The notes beneath the pieces were generated by a model that worked only from the letters and a program-made list of their open reading frames with translations, was not told where the DNA came from and did not search any database. The position numbers and the translations under genes are program-made. A DNA stretch of 58,457 nucleotides. Source: Lachnospiraceae bacterium (GTDB lineage Bacteria; Bacillota; Clostridia; Lachnospirales; Lachnospiraceae). Below are positions 16,856 to 26,477 of the stretch, one piece after another; within the stretch, counting starts at the first letter, position 1; each line of letters begins with the position of its first letter. The DNA lies in NCBI GenBank assembly GCA_017558865.1, contig JAFYTM010000131.1, positions 1-58,457 on the forward strand, written 5' to 3'.

Positions 16856-19086
16856 TGAAATTTGTCAATGTCATCGTAGATATCTCCAGTGAGAAGCTGG
16901 ATCGTGTCTTTCAGTACAGAGTGCCGGAGCGTCTTCAGGAACAGCTTCAGATTGGAATGCAGGTAAGTTTTCCTTTCGGAAAAGGGAATCGTTCTATGAA
17001 AGGGTATGTCGTAGGATTCTCAGATGAAACGGATTATCCGCTGGAGAAGATCAAGGAGCTGGACGGTATTGTAAAAGGAAGCGTAAAAGCAGAATCTCAG
17101 CTGATCGCGCTGGCTGCCTGGATGCGGGAAATGTATGGCTCTACGATGAATCAGGCATTGAAGACCGTTCTTCCGGTGAAACAGGAAAAACAACAGAAGC
17201 AGAGTCGTCAGCTTCGTCGTCTGGTGACAGAGGAAGAGGGAAAGACACTTCTGAATGAGTTTGTGAAAAAAAATTACCGGGCAAAGATCCGATTGATGGC
17301 AGCACTTTTGGATGAACCGGTTCTGTCCTGGAAAAAAGTGACTGAAGAACTGAAAATAACAGTTCCTGTTATTAAAAAGTTTGAAGAAGATAAAATCCTC
17401 TTTCTTGAATCAGAGACGGTGTATCGGAATCCTTTTGAAGGCCATTTTAAGAAAAGAGAAGAATATCTGATCCTGAATGAGGAACAGCAGGCAGCAGTGG
17501 ATGAGATCTGGTCAGAGTATGAACAGGGCATCCGTAAGACGTATCTGCTTCATGGAGTGACTGGAAGCGGTAAGACCGAAGTCTATATGGAACTGATTGC
17601 CAGGGTAATTGCGTTAGGGAAACAGGCAATTGTGCTGATACCGGAGATTGCACTGACCTTTCAGACTGTGAGGAGATTTTATGAGAGGTTTGGCGACCGG
17701 GTATCCGTTATGCATTCCAGGCTTTCAGAAGGAGAACGTTATGATCAGTTTATGCGGGCTAAAGAGGGCAGTATCGATGTGATGATTGGTCCAAGGTCTG
17801 CATTATTCACACCTTTTTCACAAACAGGTATTATCATTATAGATGAAGAACATGAAAGTTCTTATAAAAGTGAGCAGGTTCCGAGATATCATGCACGGGA
17901 GGCAGCAATCTTCCGTGCACAGATGTGCGGTGCATCGGTTGTACTTGGCAGTGCAACACCGTCCATGGAGAGTTATTATCATGCACTGGAGGGAGATTAT
18001 GGCTGTTGCCGATTGACAAAACGTATTGGAACAGCGCAGATGGCAGAAGTCAGTGTGATTGATTTGCGGACAGAGCTGAAAGAGGGAAACAGAAGTATTT
18101 TCAGTCGAAAGCTTTATGAAGCGATGTATGACAGGCTGCAGAAGGGGCAGCAGACGATGCTGTTTTTAAATAGAAGAGGGTTATCAGGATTTGTGTCCTG
18201 CCGTTCCTGCGGAAAGGCAATCCGGTGTCCTCACTGTGATGTGACCTTGTCTTTGCACAGTGATGGAAAACTGAAATGTCATTATTGCGGCTATGAGACA
18301 GGGATGCCGGAAGTATGTCCAGCCTGCGGTTCCCGCTATATCACTGGTTTTCGTGCAGGTACACAGCAGATTGAAAAAGAAGTAAAGAAGTTTTTTCCAA
18401 AGGCAAGGGTTCTTCGGATGGATTATGATACGACCCGCACCAAAGAAAGCTATGAACAGATTTTGTCTGCCTTTGGACAGGGTGAAGCAGATGTGTTGGT
18501 TGGTACACAGATGATTGTGAAAGGGCATGATTTTCCTAATGTTACACTTGTTGGCGTTCTGGCTGCAGATATCTCTCTGTATGCGACTGATTATCGGTCA
18601 GTTGAGCGGACGTTTCAGCTTTTGACTCAGGCTGTCGGCAGAACTGGAAGAGGCAGCCGGCATGGTGAGGCAGTGATTCAGACGTATGTACCGGATCATT
18701 ACAGCATTCAGACCGCAGCCAAGCAGGATTATGAAGAATTTTACTGGCAGGAAATGCTGTATCGGAATCTGATGGGATATCCGCCCGCATTTTCCATGCT
18801 GGGGATTTATCTTTCCTGTACGGATGAAGAAATGTTGGAAGAACAGGCGAAAATACTGGGGGACTGTATTGAAAGAGGTCAGGTACAGGGGCTTACCGTA
18901 GTTGGACCGGCTGATGCGGCACTGGCAAAGAAGAATGATATCTACCGAAAGGTAATTTATCTAAAGCATGAGCAGGAAAAAGTTCTGCTTGGCATAAAAA
19001 AAGAACTGGAAAAAGAGATGGAGAGAGAGGCTGTCTGGCAGAAAGTCTATGTACAGTTTGATTTTAATCCATTAAATGCGTTTTGA
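16855..19086 (+). CDS. priA: primosomal helicase PriA
   Basis: PriA restarts stalled replication forks by loading the replicative helicase. This 743-residue protein has its DNA-binding N-terminal domain, a superfamily 2 helicase core with Walker A GVTGSGKTE (from residue 234) and DEEH (330-333), and a zinc-binding insertion. That insertion uses eight cysteines at 449, 452, 458, 461, 475, 478, 488 and 491, binding two zinc ions. Helicase motifs V and VI (GTQMIVKGHDF, QAVGRTGR) follow. All expected residues are present and the length is normal. Confidence 0.95.
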   Translation: MKFVNVIVDISSEKLDRVFQYRVPERLQEQLQIGMQVSFPFGKGNRSMKGYVVGFSDETDYPLEKIKELDGIVKGSVKAESQLIALAAWMREMYGSTMNQALKTVLPVKQEKQQKQSRQLRRLVTEEEGKTLLNEFVKKNYRAKIRLMAALLDEPVLSWKKVTEELKITVPVIKKFEEDKILFLESETVYRNPFEGHFKKREEYLILNEEQQAAVDEIWSEYEQGIRKTYLLHGVTGSGKTEVYMELIARVIALGKQAIVLIPEIALTFQTVRRFYERFGDRVSVMHSRLSEGERYDQFMRAKEGSIDVMIGPRSALFTPFSQTGIIIIDEEHESSYKSEQVPRYHAREAAIFRAQMCGASVVLGSATPSMESYYHALEGDYGCCRLTKRIGTAQMAEVSVIDLRTELKEGNRSIFSRKLYEAMYDRLQKGQQTMLFLNRRGLSGFVSCRSCGKAIRCPHCDVTLSLHSDGKLKCHYCGYETGMPEVCPACGSRYITGFRAGTQQIEKEVKKFFPKARVLRMDYDTTRTKESYEQILSAFGQGEADVLVGTQMIVKGHDFPNVTLVGVLAADISLYATDYRSVERTFQLLTQAVGRTGRGSRHGEAVIQTYVPDHYSIQTAAKQDYEEFYWQEMLYRNLMGYPPAFSMLGIYLSCTDEEMLEEQAKILGDCIERGQVQGLTVVGPADAALAKKNDIYRKVIYLKHEQEKVLLGIKKELEKEMEREAVWQKVYVQFDFNPLNAF

Positions 19087-19104
19087 TAACAGGAGGAAAA
19101 AGAA

Positions 19105-19578
19105 ATGGCAATTCGTAATTTAAGAACAGAAGGAGATCCGATTCTTCGGAAAGTAAGTAAAGAGGTAACAGAAATTACACCAAAGATTCATGAACTGATC
19201 GACGATATGCTGGAGACGATGTATGAAACGAATGGAGTAGGACTGGCAGCACCGCAGGTTGGTGTTCTGAAAAGAATCGTAGTGATTGATGTAGGTGATG
19301 GTCCTTTGGTTATGCTGAATCCTGAGATTGTTAACCAGAAAGGTTCTCAGACAGGTGATGAGGGATGTCTGAGTGTTCCGGGAAAAGCAGGACAGGTGAC
19401 AAGACCGAACGAAGTAACTGCCCGTTTTATGGGTGAAGACGGAGAATGGTATGAAGTAGACGGAACAGAGCTTCTGGCTCGTGCAATCTGTCATGAGTGT
19501 GATCATCTGGAAGGAAAACTTTACATTGATCTGGTAGAGGGTGACCTTCACGATGTATCTTATGATGAGGAGGATTAA
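19105..19578 (+). CDS. def: peptide deformylase
   Basis: Def removes the N-formyl group from new proteins. This 157-residue enzyme has all three family motifs: GVGLAAPQVG, EGCLSVP (metal-binding Cys) and HECDHLEG (two His ligands and the catalytic Glu). The extended acidic C-terminus fits the type 1B group. It sits 6 bases before fmt, which adds the same formyl group to initiator tRNA, the classic def-fmt pairing. AGGAGG lies before the ATG. Confidence 0.96.
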   Translation: MAIRNLRTEGDPILRKVSKEVTEITPKIHELIDDMLETMYETNGVGLAAPQVGVLKRIVVIDVGDGPLVMLNPEIVNQKGSQTGDEGCLSVPGKAGQVTRPNEVTARFMGEDGEWYEVDGTELLARAICHECDHLEGKLYIDLVEGDLHDVSYDEED

Positions 19579-19584
19579 GTCTGA

Positions 19585-20523
19585 ATGAATGTTATTTTCA
19601 TGGGAACACCGGACTTTGCGGTGGGAACACTGGAAGCACTTATAGAAGCAGGACATCAGGTTAATCTGGTGGTAACGCAGCCGGATAAGCCAAAAGGCAG
19701 GGGGCATGCCATGCAGTATACTCCTGTGAAGGAGGTGGCTGTGAAGCATGACATTCCGGTCTATCAGCCGGTCAGGATTCGGACAGAGGAATCCGTACAG
19801 TATCTGGAGGGTATTGAGGCGGATGTAATTGTTGTAGTTGCATTTGGACAGATCATACCGAAAAGTATTCTGGAGATGAAGAAATATGGCTGTATCAATG
19901 TGCATGCATCTTTGCTTCCGAAATATCGTGGTGCGGCACCGATTCAGTGGGCAGTGATTGATGGTGAGAAGGAGTCTGGAGTGACGATCATGCAGATGGA
20001 TGAGGGTCTGGATACCGGAGATATGCTGTCGAAAACGATTGTACAGCTGGACGAAAAGGAGACCGGAGGAAGTCTGTTTGACAAACTGAGTGCAGAAGGT
20101 GCAAAACTTTGTGTGGAGACGCTGCAGAAGATCGAAGCAGGAGAGATTCAGCCGGAAAAACAGGGCGAATCTCCAACAGCGTACGCTTCCATGCTTACCA
20201 AATATATGGGAAAGATCGACTGGACAAAGGATGCAGTGTCTATTGAACGCCTGGTGCGCGGATTAAATCCATGGCCAAGCGCATATACAAAATTAAATGG
20301 AAAAACCTTGAAAATATGGGAGTGTAAGGTTGTTTCACAGGATGCATCAAAGGGAGTGTGTGGTGAGATACTGGAAATAACAAAAGATTCAATGGTCGTA
20401 CAGACTGGCGCAGATGCTCTGCATATCAGAGAACTGCAGCTGGAAGGCAAGAAACGGATGGATGCAGGTTCATTTCTGCGTGGATTCCATGTAGAGCCGG
20501 GTACGATCCTTGGATTAGAATAG
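19585..20523 (+). CDS. fmt: methionyl-tRNA formyltransferase
   Basis: Fmt formylates Met-tRNA(fMet) with 10-formyl-tetrahydrofolate for translation initiation. This 312-residue protein starts with IFMGTPDFAV. It has the folate and catalytic signature HASLLPKYRGAAPIQWAVI (with the conserved Asn in CINVHAS and Asp in MDEGLDTGDM) and a C-terminal tRNA-binding domain from about residue 205 (RLVRGLNPWPSAYT). Its length is normal for the family. It follows def in the operon. Confidence 0.96.
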   Translation: MNVIFMGTPDFAVGTLEALIEAGHQVNLVVTQPDKPKGRGHAMQYTPVKEVAVKHDIPVYQPVRIRTEESVQYLEGIEADVIVVVAFGQIIPKSILEMKKYGCINVHASLLPKYRGAAPIQWAVIDGEKESGVTIMQMDEGLDTGDMLSKTIVQLDEKETGGSLFDKLSAEGAKLCVETLQKIEAGEIQPEKQGESPTAYASMLTKYMGKIDWTKDAVSIERLVRGLNPWPSAYTKLNGKTLKIWECKVVSQDASKGVCGEILEITKDSMVVQTGADALHIRELQLEGKKRMDAGSFLRGFHVEPGTILGLE

Positions 20524-20533
20524 GAGGATTTTC

Positions 20534-21226
20534 ATGTATTATTATGACCCGACGTATATTTTGGTATTGATTGGTGCCGTGTTGTCTCTGTGGGCATCAT
20601 CTAAAGTAAAATCAACTTACAATAAATATTCAAAAGTCAGGAGCCAGTCCGGACTGACCGGAGCAGAAGCAGCGGAGCGTATTCTGCGCGGTGCAGGGAT
20701 CTATGATGTACGGATCGAGCACATCAGTGGTGATTTGACAGATCATTATGATCCAAGAGCGAAGGTGCTTCGTCTCTCGGACAGTGTGTACAATTCTATT
20801 TCGGTGGCAGCGATTGGCGTGGCAGCTCACGAATGCGGTCATGCGATCCAGGATGATACATCTTATGCACCGCTTCGTTTCCGCAATGCATTTGTGCCGG
20901 TAGCGAATCTGGGTACCAAGATGGCAATGCCGATTCTGATGCTTGGACTGTTGCTTACGGCATCTGATATTCTGATTAAGATCGGACTTCTGTGTTTTGC
21001 GTGCGGAACCTTGTTCCAGCTGGTGACTTTGCCAGTGGAATTCAATGCGTCTGCGAGGGCGATGGATATTCTTGGTAATACCCATATATTGTCTGGTGAA
21101 GAATTAAAGCATACAAAAAAAGTACTTTCTGCGGCAGCCATGACTTATGTGGCAGCAGCTGCTGCGTCGATTCTTTCTCTGCTCAGACTGATGATTTTGT
21201 TCGGAGGTAGAAGACGTGATGACTAA
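20534..21226 (+). CDS. neutral zinc metallopeptidase, YugP family
   Basis: A 230-residue membrane protease of the YugP/PF04298 family. An N-terminal hydrophobic anchor is followed by the zinc motif HECGH (His99, Glu100, His103) within AAHECGHAIQDD, then two or three hydrophobic segments and a C-terminal Arg/Asp tail. The active site faces the cytoplasm by family topology. It is conserved between fmt and rsmB in many Clostridia. Substrates are unknown. Its last 8 bases overlap rsmB. Confidence 0.88.
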   Translation: MYYYDPTYILVLIGAVLSLWASSKVKSTYNKYSKVRSQSGLTGAEAAERILRGAGIYDVRIEHISGDLTDHYDPRAKVLRLSDSVYNSISVAAIGVAAHECGHAIQDDTSYAPLRFRNAFVPVANLGTKMAMPILMLGLLLTASDILIKIGLLCFACGTLFQLVTLPVEFNASARAMDILGNTHILSGEELKHTKKVLSAAAMTYVAAAAASILSLLRLMILFGGRRRDD

Positions 21227-22508
21227 TCAGAGTGTGAACATCAGAGCACTTGTGTTGGAGCTTCTTCTGGAGATTACAAGTGGGCGGGAATACAGCCATG
21301 TAGCGATTCGGGGAGCACTTGAAAAATACCAGTATCTGAGTAAACAGGACAGGGCATTTTTAACCCGACTGACTGAAGGTACTGTGGAACGGATGCTGGA
21401 GCTGGATTATATCATCAACCAGTTTTCCAAAGTCCCTGTGAATAAGATGAAACCAGTCATCCGTAATATTCTCCGGATGTCGGTTTATCAGATGAAATAT
21501 ATGGATCGTATTCCGGATTCAGCGGTCTGTAATGAAGCAGTTAAGCTGGCTCAGAAAAAAGGTTTTACAAGCTTAAAGGGATTTGTGAATGGTGTTCTTC
21601 GTAATATTGCAAGAGGACTGGATATGGTATCTTATCCCAATCTGTCTGTAAAATATTCCATGCCGGAGTGGATCGTAGAGCAGTGGATCTCTGAATATGG
21701 AGAAGAAACAGCTGTAAAAATGATGGAACATCAGTATGCAGAGCGTCCGGTAACAGTGCGTGTGAATCTGCAGAAGATATCCAGAGAAGATTTGAAAAAG
21801 CGTCTGAAAACAGAAGGGGTACAGGTTCAGGATGTAGAAGATATGGACTGTGCTCTTGCACTTTCAGATTTTGATCATTTGCGTGCGATTCCTTCTTTTC
21901 GGGAAGGACTTTTTCAGGTACAGGATATCAGTTCTATGAAGGCTGCTTTGATGGCAGAACCCAAACATGGAGATTACTGTATTGATGTATGTGCTGCTCC
22001 GGGAGGAAAGAGTCTTCATCTGGCAGACCTGTTAGGTGGAAGCGGTATGGTGGAAGCAAGGGATCTGACGGATTATAAGGTTGGTATGATCGAGGAAAAT
22101 ATGGAACGTACCGGAGTTGCGAATATGCGGGCAGTCTGTATGGATGCTACGGTACTGGATGCAGAATCGATCGGAAAGGCAGATGTGGTGCTTGCAGATC
22201 TTCCGTGCTCCGGACTGGGAGTTCTCAGTAGGAAAAATGATCTGAAATACCGCATGACGATGGATCAGCAGCAGGAATTGGTGCAGCTGCAGCGAAAGAT
22301 CCTCAGTACCGTATGGCAGTATGTGAAGCCGGGCGGGACGCTTGTCTACAGTACCTGCACGGTACATAAAGAGGAAAATGAAGGAAACGCAGTATGGTTT
22401 GCAGAGAATTATCCTTTTATATTGAAGGAACAGGTACAGATGCTTCCGGGCATGGGACCCTGGGATGGATTCTATATTGCAAGGCTGGAAAGGAAACAGG
22501 ATGATTGA
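21219..22508 (+). CDS. rsmB: 16S rRNA m5C967 methyltransferase
   Basis: RsmB (Sun) methylates C967 of 16S rRNA using SAM. The N-terminal ~140 residues form a NusB-like RNA-binding domain. The C-terminal Rossmann domain has CAAPGGKSLH (SAM loop), ADLPCSGLG and STCTVHKEENE, with the PCSG and STCT cysteines acting in catalysis. GTG 21216 and ATG 21219 are adjacent in frame behind GGAGG (21203-21207). ATG is preferred, though GTG has the tighter spacing. It overlaps both neighbours. Confidence 0.93.
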   Translation: MTNQSVNIRALVLELLLEITSGREYSHVAIRGALEKYQYLSKQDRAFLTRLTEGTVERMLELDYIINQFSKVPVNKMKPVIRNILRMSVYQMKYMDRIPDSAVCNEAVKLAQKKGFTSLKGFVNGVLRNIARGLDMVSYPNLSVKYSMPEWIVEQWISEYGEETAVKMMEHQYAERPVTVRVNLQKISREDLKKRLKTEGVQVQDVEDMDCALALSDFDHLRAIPSFREGLFQVQDISSMKAALMAEPKHGDYCIDVCAAPGGKSLHLADLLGGSGMVEARDLTDYKVGMIEENMERTGVANMRAVCMDATVLDAESIGKADVVLADLPCSGLGVLSRKNDLKYRMTMDQQQELVQLQRKILSTVWQYVKPGGTLVYSTCTVHKEENEGNAVWFAENYPFILKEQVQMLPGMGPWDGFYIARLERKQDD

Positions 22509-23535
22509 TATTAAATCTCTGACACTGGAGGAGCTTCAGGGAGAAATCGAAAAGCTGGGAGATAAAAAATTCCGGGCAAAACAGATCTATGGATGGCTTC
22601 ATGAGAAGTTGGTTGATGATTTTGCAGAGATGACGAATCTTTCTAAAAATCTGCGGGAAAAACTGGAACAGGAGTACGAATTGACCAGCTTGAAGATCGT
22701 ACAGGTACAGGAGTCGAAGCTGGATGGAACCTGCAAATTTTTATTCCGTCTTTCTGATGGCAATGTAATTGAAAGTGTGTTGATGAAATATCATCACGGT
22801 AATTCTGTATGTATATCCTCTCAGGTAGGATGTCGTATGGGATGCCGTTTTTGTGCTTCTACGCTGGATGGCCTGGAACGTGGACTGAAAGCGTCAGAAA
22901 TGCTGGATCAGATTTATCAGATACAGAAATGGTCAGGGGAGAGAGTACATAACGTTGTTGTTATGGGAACTGGTGAACCTCTGGATAATTATGATGCGCT
23001 TCTGCGCTTTATTGAGCTTTTGACCTGTGAGGGAGGACTTCATATCAGTCAGCGAAATGTGACCGTATCTACCTGCGGCATTGTACCTGCGATGCGGAAG
23101 CTTGCAGATGAAAAACTGCAGATTACCCTGGCATTGTCTTTACATGCTTCCAGTCAGGAAAAGAGAAAAAGTCTTATGCCTGTTGCCAATAAATATGATC
23201 TTTCAGAAGTTCTGGATGCGTGTCGTTATTATTTTGAACAGACTGGCAGAAGAATCACGTTTGAGTACAGTCTGGTGGGCGGTGTGAACGACACAGAAGA
23301 AGATGCACGAGAATTGACGGCATTGGTGAAAGATATCAATTGTCATATCAATCTGATTCCGGTGAATCCGATCAAGGAGCGCAGTTATGTGCAGTCAGAG
23401 CAGCGTACCATTCTCAATTTTAAAAATAAACTTGAAAAATCAGGAATAAATGTTACTATTAGAAGGGAAATGGGCCGTGATATTGACGGTGCATGCGGAC
23501 AGCTCCGCAAGAGTTATATGGATACAGAAAAGTGA
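22501..23535 (+). CDS. rlmN: 23S rRNA/tRNA m2A methyltransferase RlmN
   Basis: RlmN is a radical-SAM enzyme that methylates C2 of A2503 in 23S rRNA and A37 in some tRNAs. This 344-residue protein has the 4Fe-4S motif CRMGCRFC (Cys111, 115, 118). VVMGTGEPLDNYDA, ALSLHASSQEKR and the second catalytic Cys in DGACGQLR near the C-terminus follow. The start is the ATG at 22501, overlapping the rsmB stop by 8 bases; the frame is open upstream only because it runs inside rsmB. Confidence 0.95.
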   Translation: MIDIKSLTLEELQGEIEKLGDKKFRAKQIYGWLHEKLVDDFAEMTNLSKNLREKLEQEYELTSLKIVQVQESKLDGTCKFLFRLSDGNVIESVLMKYHHGNSVCISSQVGCRMGCRFCASTLDGLERGLKASEMLDQIYQIQKWSGERVHNVVVMGTGEPLDNYDALLRFIELLTCEGGLHISQRNVTVSTCGIVPAMRKLADEKLQITLALSLHASSQEKRKSLMPVANKYDLSEVLDACRYYFEQTGRRITFEYSLVGGVNDTEEDARELTALVKDINCHINLIPVNPIKERSYVQSEQRTILNFKNKLEKSGINVTIRREMGRDIDGACGQLRKSYMDTEK

Positions 23536-23546
23536 GGTGAGAACCT

Positions 23547-24275
23547 GTGCAGACGTCGATTGCAATGACAGATATTGGACGAAGAAGAAAAGTAAATCAG
23601 GATTATGTATATGCGTCAGATCAACCGGTTGGTAATCTTCCCAATCTGTATATTGTTGCAGATGGAATGGGAGGTCATAAAGCAGGAGATCTCGCTTCTT
23701 CTTATGCAGTACAGAAGGTGGTTGAAGCCGTACAGAGAAGTATGGACACCAGACCTGCCCTGATTCTGCAGAAAGCTGTACGTTATGCCAATTATCGGTT
23801 ATATGAGAAAGCCGGTGAGAGTGAAGCGTATTACGGTATGGGAACTACTTTTGTGGCACTGACCATCTGTGGAGATGAAGCGTTGGCTGTGAATATCGGT
23901 GACAGTCGTCTTTATGAGATTACAGAAGATGGAATTTGTCAGATTTCAGAGGATCATTCTCTTGTGGCAGAGTTAGTGCGAAATGGGGAATTAACCATTC
24001 AGGAAGCAAGGGAACATCCTGATAAAAATATTATTACCAGAGCACTGGGAATTCAGGAAGAGACAGAGATGGATCTGTTTCCTTTTCATGTGGAAAAAGG
24101 AAATCGATATTTACTTTGTTCTGACGGATTGAGCAATATGGTGGAGGATACGGAACTTTGCCGTCTGATTCAGAAAGACAGACCGTTATACGAGATTGGC
24201 AGTGAGCTGATCCTGGAAGCAAACAGGAGCGGCGGAACAGATAATATTGCAGTTGTTCTGGTTGAAATAGAATAG
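23547..24275 (+). CDS. prpC: PP2C-type Ser/Thr protein phosphatase
   Basis: This 242-residue metal-dependent phosphatase opposes the neighbouring PASTA kinase. The manganese-binding acidic residues are in RKVNQDYVY (Asp19), VADGMGGHKAGD, LLCSDGLSNMVED and GGTDNIAVVLVE, so all PP2C signatures are complete. It starts at GTG 23547 with AGGTGA 8 bases upstream, and no better ATG exists before the conserved TDIGRRRKVNQD. It lies 11 bases after rlmN and 15 before the kinase, the usual stp-stk order. Confidence 0.93.
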   Translation: MQTSIAMTDIGRRRKVNQDYVYASDQPVGNLPNLYIVADGMGGHKAGDLASSYAVQKVVEAVQRSMDTRPALILQKAVRYANYRLYEKAGESEAYYGMGTTFVALTICGDEALAVNIGDSRLYEITEDGICQISEDHSLVAELVRNGELTIQEAREHPDKNIITRALGIQEETEMDLFPFHVEKGNRYLLCSDGLSNMVEDTELCRLIQKDRPLYEIGSELILEANRSGGTDNIAVVLVEIE

Positions 24276-24290
24276 CAGAGAGGTAAGATT

Positions 24291-26477
24291 ATGATAAAAG
24301 CAGGAATGATTGTCGGCGACCGCTACGAGATTCTGGAAAAAGTTGGCTCTGGCGGCATGGCTGAGGTCTTCAAAGGAAAAGATCACAAGCTTAACCGTTT
24401 TGTTGCAGTGAAGGTGCTGAAAGAGGAGTATCGCGAGAATGACTCGTTTGTGAAAAAGTTTAAGGAAGAGGCACAGGCAGCAGCAGGGCTTGCGCATCCG
24501 AATATCGTGAATGTCTATGATGTTGGGGATGAGAAGGGAATTTATTATATCGTGATGGAACTCGTAGAGGGCATTACGTTAAAGAATTATATAGAAAGAA
24601 AAGGTCAGCTTACGATCAAGGAAGCGACCAGTATTGCAATCCAGGTTTCTGCAGGCCTGGAGATTGCACATAATAATCATATCGTTCATCGCGATATCAA
24701 ACCGCAGAATATTATTATTTCCAGAGAAGGAAAAGTAAAGGTAACAGATTTTGGAATTGCCAAAGCGACTACTTCTCAGACAACGACCTCCACGGCTATG
24801 GGATCGGTGCATTATGCATCTCCGGAACAGGCAAGAGGAGGTTATGTGGATCATAGAAGTGATATCTATTCTCTGGGAGTCGTTCTGTATGAAATGGTGA
24901 CAGGACGGGTTCCTTTTGATGGAGACACGGCGGTAGCTGTTGCAGTCAAACATCTTCAGGAAAAGATGGTTCCGCCGAAGACATATTGTCAGGATCTTTC
25001 ATACAGTCTGGAACAGATTATCCGAAAATGCATGGAAAAAAGTGCAGATCGCAGATATCAGGAGATCGGAGAGCTTCTCGCAGATCTGAAACAGTCTTTG
25101 GTGGAGCCGGATGGGGATTTTGTGAAGAGAGTAGATCTGGATGAGCAGGCAAAGACGGCTGTTATGACCAAAGAAACATCCTCCAGAGTAAGAGCATCCC
25201 GCAAAGTGGAGGTCGAGGAATTGGATGAAGAAGAGGATGACGATGAAGAAGAGGACGATGATGAAGAATTAAGTCCGATGGTAGAGAAGGTGATGACGAT
25301 TGCTGGAGTCGCATTGGCGATTGTGATTGTCATTGTTATGCTGTTATTGTTCTCCAAAATGCTTGGACTTGGAAAAGGAAAAGAAGAACAGGTGACACCT
25401 GGACAGCAGACGGAACAGACACAGGATCCGGATGTGCAGGAAGAAAAACCAGAAGAAAATACACAGAGTGGTTCCAATTCGGTAGTGATGCCGAAGCTTC
25501 TCGGAAAAACAGTAACAGAAGCGAAGATTGAGCTGGAGGCACTGGGACTGGAGATCGTGGTAAAAGGCAGTGAACATTCAAATGAATATAAAGCTGGACA
25601 GATTATTAACCAGAGTGTAACAGATGGAACCAGAGTGGATGTGGGAGTTTCTGTAGATGTAGTGATTGCAGGAGCCGGTTCTGGTCCAAGCACTACAACG
25701 ACCACACCAACTCAGCCGGACAAGCCAAAGGAAGAAGTGAAGATGGTGATGGTTCCGCCTGTGACAGGTAAAACGGAAGCAGATGCGAAAGCAGCACTGG
25801 ATGCAGCTGGTCTAAAGGTTGGTTCTGTGACTGAAGCAAACAGTGATTCTATGGAAAAAGGAAAGGTCATCAGTCAGAGTCTTTCACAGAATACATCGGT
25901 CAAAGAAGGCACTACCGTGAATCTGGTCATCAGCAAAGGGCCGAATAAGAAGGCAGTGACGGATGTGATCGGTCACGAGGCAAGCCGTGCCAAGGGTGAA
26001 CTGGAAGCAGATGGTTTTAAGGTAGAAGTAAAAGAAGCACAGTCGGATTCTATTCGTAAAGGTCTGGTCATCAGTACCAGTCCGGATCGGGGAACTTATG
26101 CCGAGCCGGGAAGTACTGTGACGATTACGGTCAGCATCGGAAAAAAAGAGATTACCATTCCATCTGTCAGCATCGGCATGAATTATGATGCAGCAGCAAA
26201 GGCATTGAAGGACGCGGGATTTGAAGGAGAGATTGCCAAGGCTGAGGAAAACAGTGATTCTGTCGGCAGTGGCTATGTAACAAGATATTCTCCAGGTTCC
26301 AAGGTGGAATATGATGGAAAGGTTACCGTTTATATCAGTACAGGACCAAAGGAAACGGAAAAACCATCGGCCGGTCAGGATACAACGACAGGTAATCAGA
26401 CTACAACGGATAATCAGGGAACAACCGGCGGTCAGACAGCCACAGGTTCTCAGACTTCCGGAACGACGACACAGTAG
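24291..26477 (+). CDS. prkC: PASTA-domain Ser/Thr kinase (PrkC/Stk1)
   Basis: This 728-residue membrane receptor kinase senses peptidoglycan fragments and controls growth, division and spore revival. The N-terminal kinase domain has the glycine loop VGSGGMAEVFKG, VAVKVLKEE (ATP lysine), HRDIKPQN and DFGIA, with TTTSTAMG as a likely activation-loop phosphosite. A very acidic juxtamembrane stretch of Glu/Asp precedes a single membrane helix (about 336-357). Four extracellular PASTA repeats follow, then a Thr/Gly/Gln-rich low-complexity tail of about 40 residues that may thread into the wall. Its stop abuts the rsgA start. Confidence 0.95.
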   Translation: MIKAGMIVGDRYEILEKVGSGGMAEVFKGKDHKLNRFVAVKVLKEEYRENDSFVKKFKEEAQAAAGLAHPNIVNVYDVGDEKGIYYIVMELVEGITLKNYIERKGQLTIKEATSIAIQVSAGLEIAHNNHIVHRDIKPQNIIISREGKVKVTDFGIAKATTSQTTTSTAMGSVHYASPEQARGGYVDHRSDIYSLGVVLYEMVTGRVPFDGDTAVAVAVKHLQEKMVPPKTYCQDLSYSLEQIIRKCMEKSADRRYQEIGELLADLKQSLVEPDGDFVKRVDLDEQAKTAVMTKETSSRVRASRKVEVEELDEEEDDDEEEDDDEELSPMVEKVMTIAGVALAIVIVIVMLLLFSKMLGLGKGKEEQVTPGQQTEQTQDPDVQEEKPEENTQSGSNSVVMPKLLGKTVTEAKIELEALGLEIVVKGSEHSNEYKAGQIINQSVTDGTRVDVGVSVDVVIAGAGSGPSTTTTTPTQPDKPKEEVKMVMVPPVTGKTEADAKAALDAAGLKVGSVTEANSDSMEKGKVISQSLSQNTSVKEGTTVNLVISKGPNKKAVTDVIGHEASRAKGELEADGFKVEVKEAQSDSIRKGLVISTSPDRGTYAEPGSTVTITVSIGKKEITIPSVSIGMNYDAAAKALKDAGFEGEIAKAEENSDSVGSGYVTRYSPGSKVEYDGKVTVYISTGPKETEKPSAGQDTTTGNQTTTDNQGTTGGQTATGSQTSGTTTQ

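Noticed and set aside
25058..25705. Ser/Val-rich minus-strand frame in prkC
   Set aside because: It mirrors the acidic and PASTA-coding repeats of the kinase gene, so its low complexity is a reflection and not a protein.
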